From CAYSYY01 sp964576115 [NCBI: uncultured Gemmatimonadota bacterium] (lineage in GTDB: Bacteria; Blakebacterota; Blakebacteria; Blakebacterales), in NCBI GenBank assembly GCA_964576115.1, contig CAZNUA010000070.1:1-14331 (forward strand): a DNA stretch of 14,331 bases, written 5' to 3'. Positions 13,936-14,331 of this stretch are shown here, one piece after another; position 1 is the stretch's first letter; each line of letters opens with the position of its first letter. The translations under genes were made by a program, and so were the position numbers. Under the pieces are notes generated by a model that ran no database searches, was not told the origin of the DNA, and worked only from the letters and a program-made list of their open reading frames with translations.

Positions 13936-14322
13936 ATGGCCGGTATTCGGGACATCATCGTCATCGGCGATCGCGTCCTCATCCGTCCCGAGGAAGAAAG
14001 CGATCGCACTTCGCACGGCCTCTACCTGCCGGCGGGGGTGCGCTCGAAGGAGAAAGTACAGGGGGGCACTATCATGAAGGTCGGCCCGGGCTATCCGATC
14101 CCGAACCCGACCTGGACCGACGACGAGCCCTGGTCGAACGAAGAGAGGGAGTTCGTCAAGTACGTGCCCCTGCAAGCCCAGCCGGGGGATTACGCTCTCT
14201 TTCTGCGTGAGAAGGCGATCGAAATCGAGTATCAGGGCGACAAGCTGTTGATCGTGCCGCAGAGTTCGCTGCTGGTGCTGGTTCGCAAGAACCCCATCGA
14301 GGAACTGCAGCAGCCCGAATGA
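13936..14322 (+). CDS. GroES-family (Cpn10-like) protein with internal insertion
   Basis: The 128-aa protein follows the Cpn10 fold: GDRVLIRP (11-18), a mobile-loop-like stretch ending GLYLPAGV (28-35), GGTIMKVGPG (43-52), GDYALFL (84-90) and GDKLLIVPQSSLLVLV (101-116). Ordinary GroES is about 97 aa. Here a Trp/Glu/Pro-rich insertion of roughly 20 residues (53-78, with TWTDDEPW) sits after the VGPG strand, as in the co-chaperone GroES-family paralogues of Bacteroidota and relatives. The mobile loop (19-31) lacks the typical GGI/V-L tripeptide and has HGLYL instead, so binding to GroEL is uncertain. No groEL follows in the window. Start: GGAGGGGA at 13923-13930 precedes ATG 13936; a longer frame from 13675 runs across the FKBP promoter region and is rejected. 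Confidence 0.85.
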   Translation: MAGIRDIIVIGDRVLIRPEEESDRTSHGLYLPAGVRSKEKVQGGTIMKVGPGYPIPNPTWTDDEPWSNEEREFVKYVPLQAQPGDYALFLREKAIEIEYQGDKLLIVPQSSLLVLVRKNPIEELQQPE

Positions 14323-14331
14323 TCAGCCGAG

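Noticed and set aside
1-14331. Many CTGCAG hexamers, suspected as a spaced signal
   Set aside because: Most coincide with in-frame Leu-Gln codon pairs on one strand or the other; no regular spacing or intergenic clustering is seen.

Overview
The window is GC-rich bacterial chromosome (roughly mid-60s percent G+C by eye), about 92% coding, with eleven complete protein genes and one small hypothetical one. I see no rRNA, tRNA, insertion sequence, phage gene or CRISPR array. Two secreted proteins of the GWxTD/TPR type, a cluster of lipoproteins and an atypical GroES-family protein point to the FCB superphylum and its relatives (Gemmatimonadota, Krumholzibacteriota, Eisenbacteria and similar lineages). 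That placement is an inference from gene families, not a sequence match.

Left part (1-2552): an exported amidohydrolase (138-1640, +) ends 6 bp from a convergent 70-aa protein of unknown function (1647-1859, -). The small gene is divergent from a stand-alone cyclic-nucleotide-binding-domain protein (1922-2506, +). The 62-bp gap between those two holds overlapping -10 elements on opposite strands, and the + transcript is probably leaderless. A strong hairpin (2513-2552) closes this unit.

Middle (2570-10217): four genes run on the minus strand in the order lipoprotein (7796-6942), radical SAM protein (6854-5685), TPR + GWxTD exported protein (5681-3597) and Spy/CpxP-like periplasmic protein with a Gly-Arg-Trp repeat tail (3493-2570). 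The radical SAM and TPR-GWxTD genes are 3 bp apart and look translationally coupled. A second GWxTD-like protein, a predicted lipoprotein of about 737 aa, is divergent from this cluster (8004-10217, +). Together they look like a cell-envelope locus of unknown purpose, and this is the least described part of the window.

Right part (10218-14331): a cytoplasmic M24 metallopeptidase (10335-11519, +) converges on a POT/PTR proton-coupled di/tripeptide transporter (13170-11671, -) across a perfect 14-bp bidirectional terminator. Peptide uptake followed by aminopeptidase cleavage is a plausible joint role. Next come an FKBP-type prolyl isomerase lipoprotein (13730-13299, -) and, divergent from it, a GroES-family protein with an insertion (13936-14322, +).

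Several starts were trimmed from the longest open frame to the Met with a Shine-Dalgarno sequence: the transporter, FKBP, GroES-like and GWxTD lipoprotein genes. No stretch over 300 bp lacks a gene.
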